NCBI GenBank assembly: GCA_036558305.1
Contig: DATBFX010000158.1
Location: 1 to 7,300, forward strand
Length of the DNA stretch: 7,300 nucleotides
Direction: 5' to 3'
Source: DATBFX01 sp036558305
Lineage (GTDB): Bacteria; Chloroflexota; Chloroflexia; Thermomicrobiales; UBA6265
A model generated the notes under the pieces. That model saw nothing but the letters and a program-made list of their open reading frames with translations, was not told the DNA's origin and ran no database searches. Each line of letters begins with the position of its first letter. Positions within the stretch are counted from its first letter, which is position 1. The position numbers and the translations under genes were made by a program. Positions 5,694-7,300 of the stretch are shown here, piece after piece.

Positions 5694-5768
5694 AACTCTC
5701 TCGAGCATGCCGCACTCGCAGAGCAACGATCTTGCCGCGGCCTGCAAATTGGTCGGCCCGCGAAATGT

Positions 5769-5845
5769 TGTAGGGGCGGACCGCCGTGTCCGCCCTCCTG
5801 GATTGCGCCCACTTGGGAGGGCGGACACGGCGGTCCGCCCCTACA
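5769..5845. repeat. Perfect 30-bp inverted repeat built from two copies of the TGTAGGGGCGGACC element
   Basis: The left arm (5769-5798) begins TGTAGGGGCGGACC, and the right arm (5816-5845) is its exact reverse complement over all 30 bases, with a 17-base loop. Each arm itself contains a smaller hairpin, GGGCGGAC-N6-GTCCGCCC. It lies 76 bases past the glycosyltransferase stop and 130 bases before the aminotransferase. A related copy is at 7240-7281 and a diverged one at 365-404. The RNA would fold very strongly and could end or protect the glycosyltransferase transcript, but no T-run follows; a dispersed non-coding repeat is the better description. Confidence 0.88.
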
Positions 5846-5851
5846 GAGATT

Positions 5852-5873
5852 GCCGGTATGCTTCAATACCGGC
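5852..5873. other. 8-bp hairpin in the leader region of the aminotransferase
   Basis: GCCGGTAT (5852-5859) pairs exactly with ATACCGGC (5866-5873) around a six-base loop. It follows the large inverted repeat by six bases and is of different sequence. It may be an operator palindrome upstream of the aminotransferase or the last hairpin of the preceding transcript; nothing decides between these. Confidence 0.4.
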
Positions 5874-5975
5874 TCTATCCTGTTGGAAGGATTGATTCTC
5901 AGGAGAGGCGCTTGGGACCGGGTCGCTGCCAATTTCGATCGCGGCCGTAGGATCCTGGCGACGCACAGGGGGTCA

Positions 5976-7157
5976 ATGATGAAACTCGCAACACGCATGG
6001 GACGGCTCGGCACCGAGACCGCCTTCGAGGTCCTCGTCCGTGCCCGCGCGCTTGAGGCGCAAGGGCGCGACGTCGTCCACCTGGAGATCGGGGAGCCGGA
6101 CTTCGACACGCCGGCAAACGTGATCGAGGCGGGTTGTCATGCGCTCAAGACCGGCTGGACGCACTACGGTCCCGCCGCCGGTCAGCCGGATCTGCGCCAG
6201 GCGATCGCCGACTACCTCAACCGCTCGCGCGGGACGGTGTTCACCGCGGAGCAGATCGTCGTCACGCCGGGCGGCAAGCCGATCATGTTCTTCGTTATCC
6301 TCGCCCTGCTCGAAGCGGGCGACGAGGCGATCTATCCGAACCCCGGATTCCCGATCTACGAGTCGATGATCAACTTCACCGGCGCCACGCCCGTTCCCTC
6401 GCCGTTGCGAGAGGAAAACGCGTTCGCCCTCGACGTCGATGAACTCGCCTCGCTGATTACCCCGCGCACCAAACTGCTAATCCTCAACAGTCCCGGCAAC
6501 CCGACCGGCGGCGTCCTCAACCGCGAGGAGATCGTCGCCATCGCCGAGCTGGCGGTGCGGCACGACCTCACCGTTCTCGCCGACGAGATCTACGCCGAGA
6601 TCCTCTACGAGGGCGAGCACGTCTCGATCGCGACGATGCCCGGCATGGCCGAGCGCACGATCGTCCTCGACGGCTTCTCGAAGACGTACGCGATGACCGG
6701 TTGGCGACTCGGCTATGGGGCGATGCCGACCGAATTTGCTGGTCAGATCGCCAAGCTGATGGTCAACAGCGTCTCGTGCACTTCGATGGCCGTGCAACGC
6801 GCCGGGCTCGAAGCGCTGACCGGACCGCAGGACGAGGTGCGGACGATGGTCGCCGCCTTCCGCCGCCGTCGCGACCTGATCGTCGCCGGTCTCAACGCCA
6901 TCCCCGGTCTCTCCTGCCTGAGTCCGAAGGGTGCCTTCTACGTCTTCCCCAACGTCAGCCGCACCGGTCTGACCAGCAAGCAGTTCGCCGACCATCTGCT
7001 CAACGAGCACGGCGTCGCCGCGCTCGCCGGCACCTCCTTCGGCAAGCACGGCGAGGGCTATCTGCGCCTTTCCTACGCCAACTCGGAGGAGAATCTGCGC
7101 ACGGCACTCGAACGGATCGAAGCGGCGGTGCGCACCGCGGGGGCGGTTGCCGCTTGA
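5976..7157 (+). CDS. PLP-dependent class I/II aminotransferase (aspartate aminotransferase-like)
   Basis: This cytoplasmic enzyme moves an amino group between an amino acid and a 2-keto acid through pyridoxal phosphate. The 393 residues match the fold-type I subgroup near bacterial aspartate/prephenate aminotransferases. Seen in order: LEIGEPDFDTP (36-46), HYGPAAGQPDLR (63-74), NSPGNPTGG (171-179, with N175), ADEIYAE (202-208, D203 and Y206 holding the cofactor ring), FSKTYAMTGWRLGY (234-247, with K236 forming the Schiff base and R244 binding phosphate) and LRLSYA (363-368, R364 binding substrate carboxylate). All key residues are present, so it should be active. The tandem ATGs at 5976 and 5979 both follow AGGGGG (5967-5972); the second has the better six-base spacing. 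An in-frame extension to 5850 has no ribosome binding site and runs through a hairpin. Substrate range cannot be fixed, and neighbours do not help. Confidence 0.92.
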   Translation: MMKLATRMGRLGTETAFEVLVRARALEAQGRDVVHLEIGEPDFDTPANVIEAGCHALKTGWTHYGPAAGQPDLRQAIADYLNRSRGTVFTAEQIVVTPGGKPIMFFVILALLEAGDEAIYPNPGFPIYESMINFTGATPVPSPLREENAFALDVDELASLITPRTKLLILNSPGNPTGGVLNREEIVAIAELAVRHDLTVLADEIYAEILYEGEHVSIATMPGMAERTIVLDGFSKTYAMTGWRLGYGAMPTEFAGQIAKLMVNSVSCTSMAVQRAGLEALTGPQDEVRTMVAAFRRRRDLIVAGLNAIPGLSCLSPKGAFYVFPNVSRTGLTSKQFADHLLNEHGVAALAGTSFGKHGEGYLRLSYANSEENLRTALERIEAAVRTAGAVAA

Positions 7158-7168
7158 TCGTGGTGCGG

Positions 7169-7195
7169 GCGGGCGGGCCGACTTGACCCGCCCGC
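7169..7195 (+). terminator. GC-rich terminator-like hairpin after the aminotransferase
   Basis: GCGGGCGGG (7169-7177) pairs fully with CCCGCCCGC (7187-7195) around a nine-base loop, 12 bases past the aminotransferase stop. Only a weak AAATTT follows, not a T-run, so it is at best an imperfect intrinsic terminator. The position directly after the gene is its main support. Confidence 0.5.
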
Positions 7196-7239
7196 TGGCA
7201 AATTTCGGCGCGTTTCAGTGCAGTTGAGCCGTCTCGTCG

Positions 7240-7281
7240 TGTAGGGGCGGACCGGGTGCCCTCTGGGAGCTGTCCGCCCTC
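7240..7281. repeat. Second copy of the TGTAGGGGCGGACC repeat
   Basis: TGTAGGGGCGGACC (7240-7253) opens the element and TGTCCGCCCTC (7271-7281) closes it; GGGCGGAC (7245-7252) and GTCCGCCC (7272-7279) pair around 19 bases. The ends are identical to the arms of the inverted repeat at 5769-5845 but the middle differs and is longer, so the ends are what is conserved. It lies in the intergenic sequence running off the right edge. Confidence 0.75.
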
Positions 7282-7300
7282 GTGCGTACGCGCATTCGAA

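Noticed and set aside
3581..5773. Plus-strand open frame of 730 codons
   Set aside because: It overlaps the glycosyltransferase in another frame, is Arg/Pro/Ala-rich without domain signs and has no ribosome binding site; a by-product of high GC.
4443..5828. Minus-strand open frame of 461 codons opposite the glycosyltransferase
   Set aside because: Composition is Arg/Asp/Gln/His-rich antisense shadow and it even crosses the inverted repeat at 5769.
5850..5975. N-terminal extension of the aminotransferase from TTG 5850
   Set aside because: It runs through a hairpin, has no ribosome binding site, and the family begins close to MKLATRM.
1..7300. A new defence or mobile system
   Set aside because: No nuclease, helicase, reverse transcriptase, toxin-antitoxin, integrase or transposase sequence was found; the window is metabolic genes with unusual intergenic repeats.

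Overview
The window is GC-rich bacterial DNA with frequent GTG starts and Shine-Dalgarno sites of the AGGAG type. Gene content (a UxaA-family sugar-acid dehydratase beside lactate-oxidation genes, RbsD, a GT-C type membrane glycosyltransferase) and short intergenic repeats beginning TGTAGGGGCGGACC suggest a Chloroflexota-like organism, perhaps the Thermomicrobia/Sphaerobacter side. That placement is inference from style and not demonstrated here.

Left part (1-3599) is one minus-strand catabolic cluster, read from right to left: a small DUF4177-like protein (3599-3354), D-ribose pyranase rbsD (3357-2971, ATGA overlap with the previous stop), a decayed C-terminal piece of a cyclase-family enzyme (about 2963-2793), a UxaA-family altronate/sugar-acid dehydratase (2686-1082), lutC (1015-425) and the first 114 codons of lutB (342 to the window edge). 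The enzymes fit sugar or sugar-acid catabolism feeding lactate oxidation to pyruvate. Two different heptamer tandem repeats lie immediately on either side of uxaA.

Middle (3600-4028) is a 429-base non-coding divergent control region. It has a minus-strand promoter candidate for the catabolic cluster, plus-strand promoter candidates, TTGAC/GTCAA inverted half-sites and a 9-bp GC hairpin.

Right part is plus strand: a multi-pass GT-C glycosyltransferase (4029-5693), an intergenic region holding a perfect 30-bp inverted repeat and a second smaller hairpin, a class I/II PLP-dependent aminotransferase (5976-7157), a GC-rich terminator-like hairpin, and another copy of the TGTAGGGGCGGACC repeat at the right edge.

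No CRISPR array, RNA gene, transposase or defence system was seen. The items most worth following are the cyclase remnant, the repeat family, the tightly coupled DUF4177-like/rbsD pair and the possible sugar-to-lactate route.
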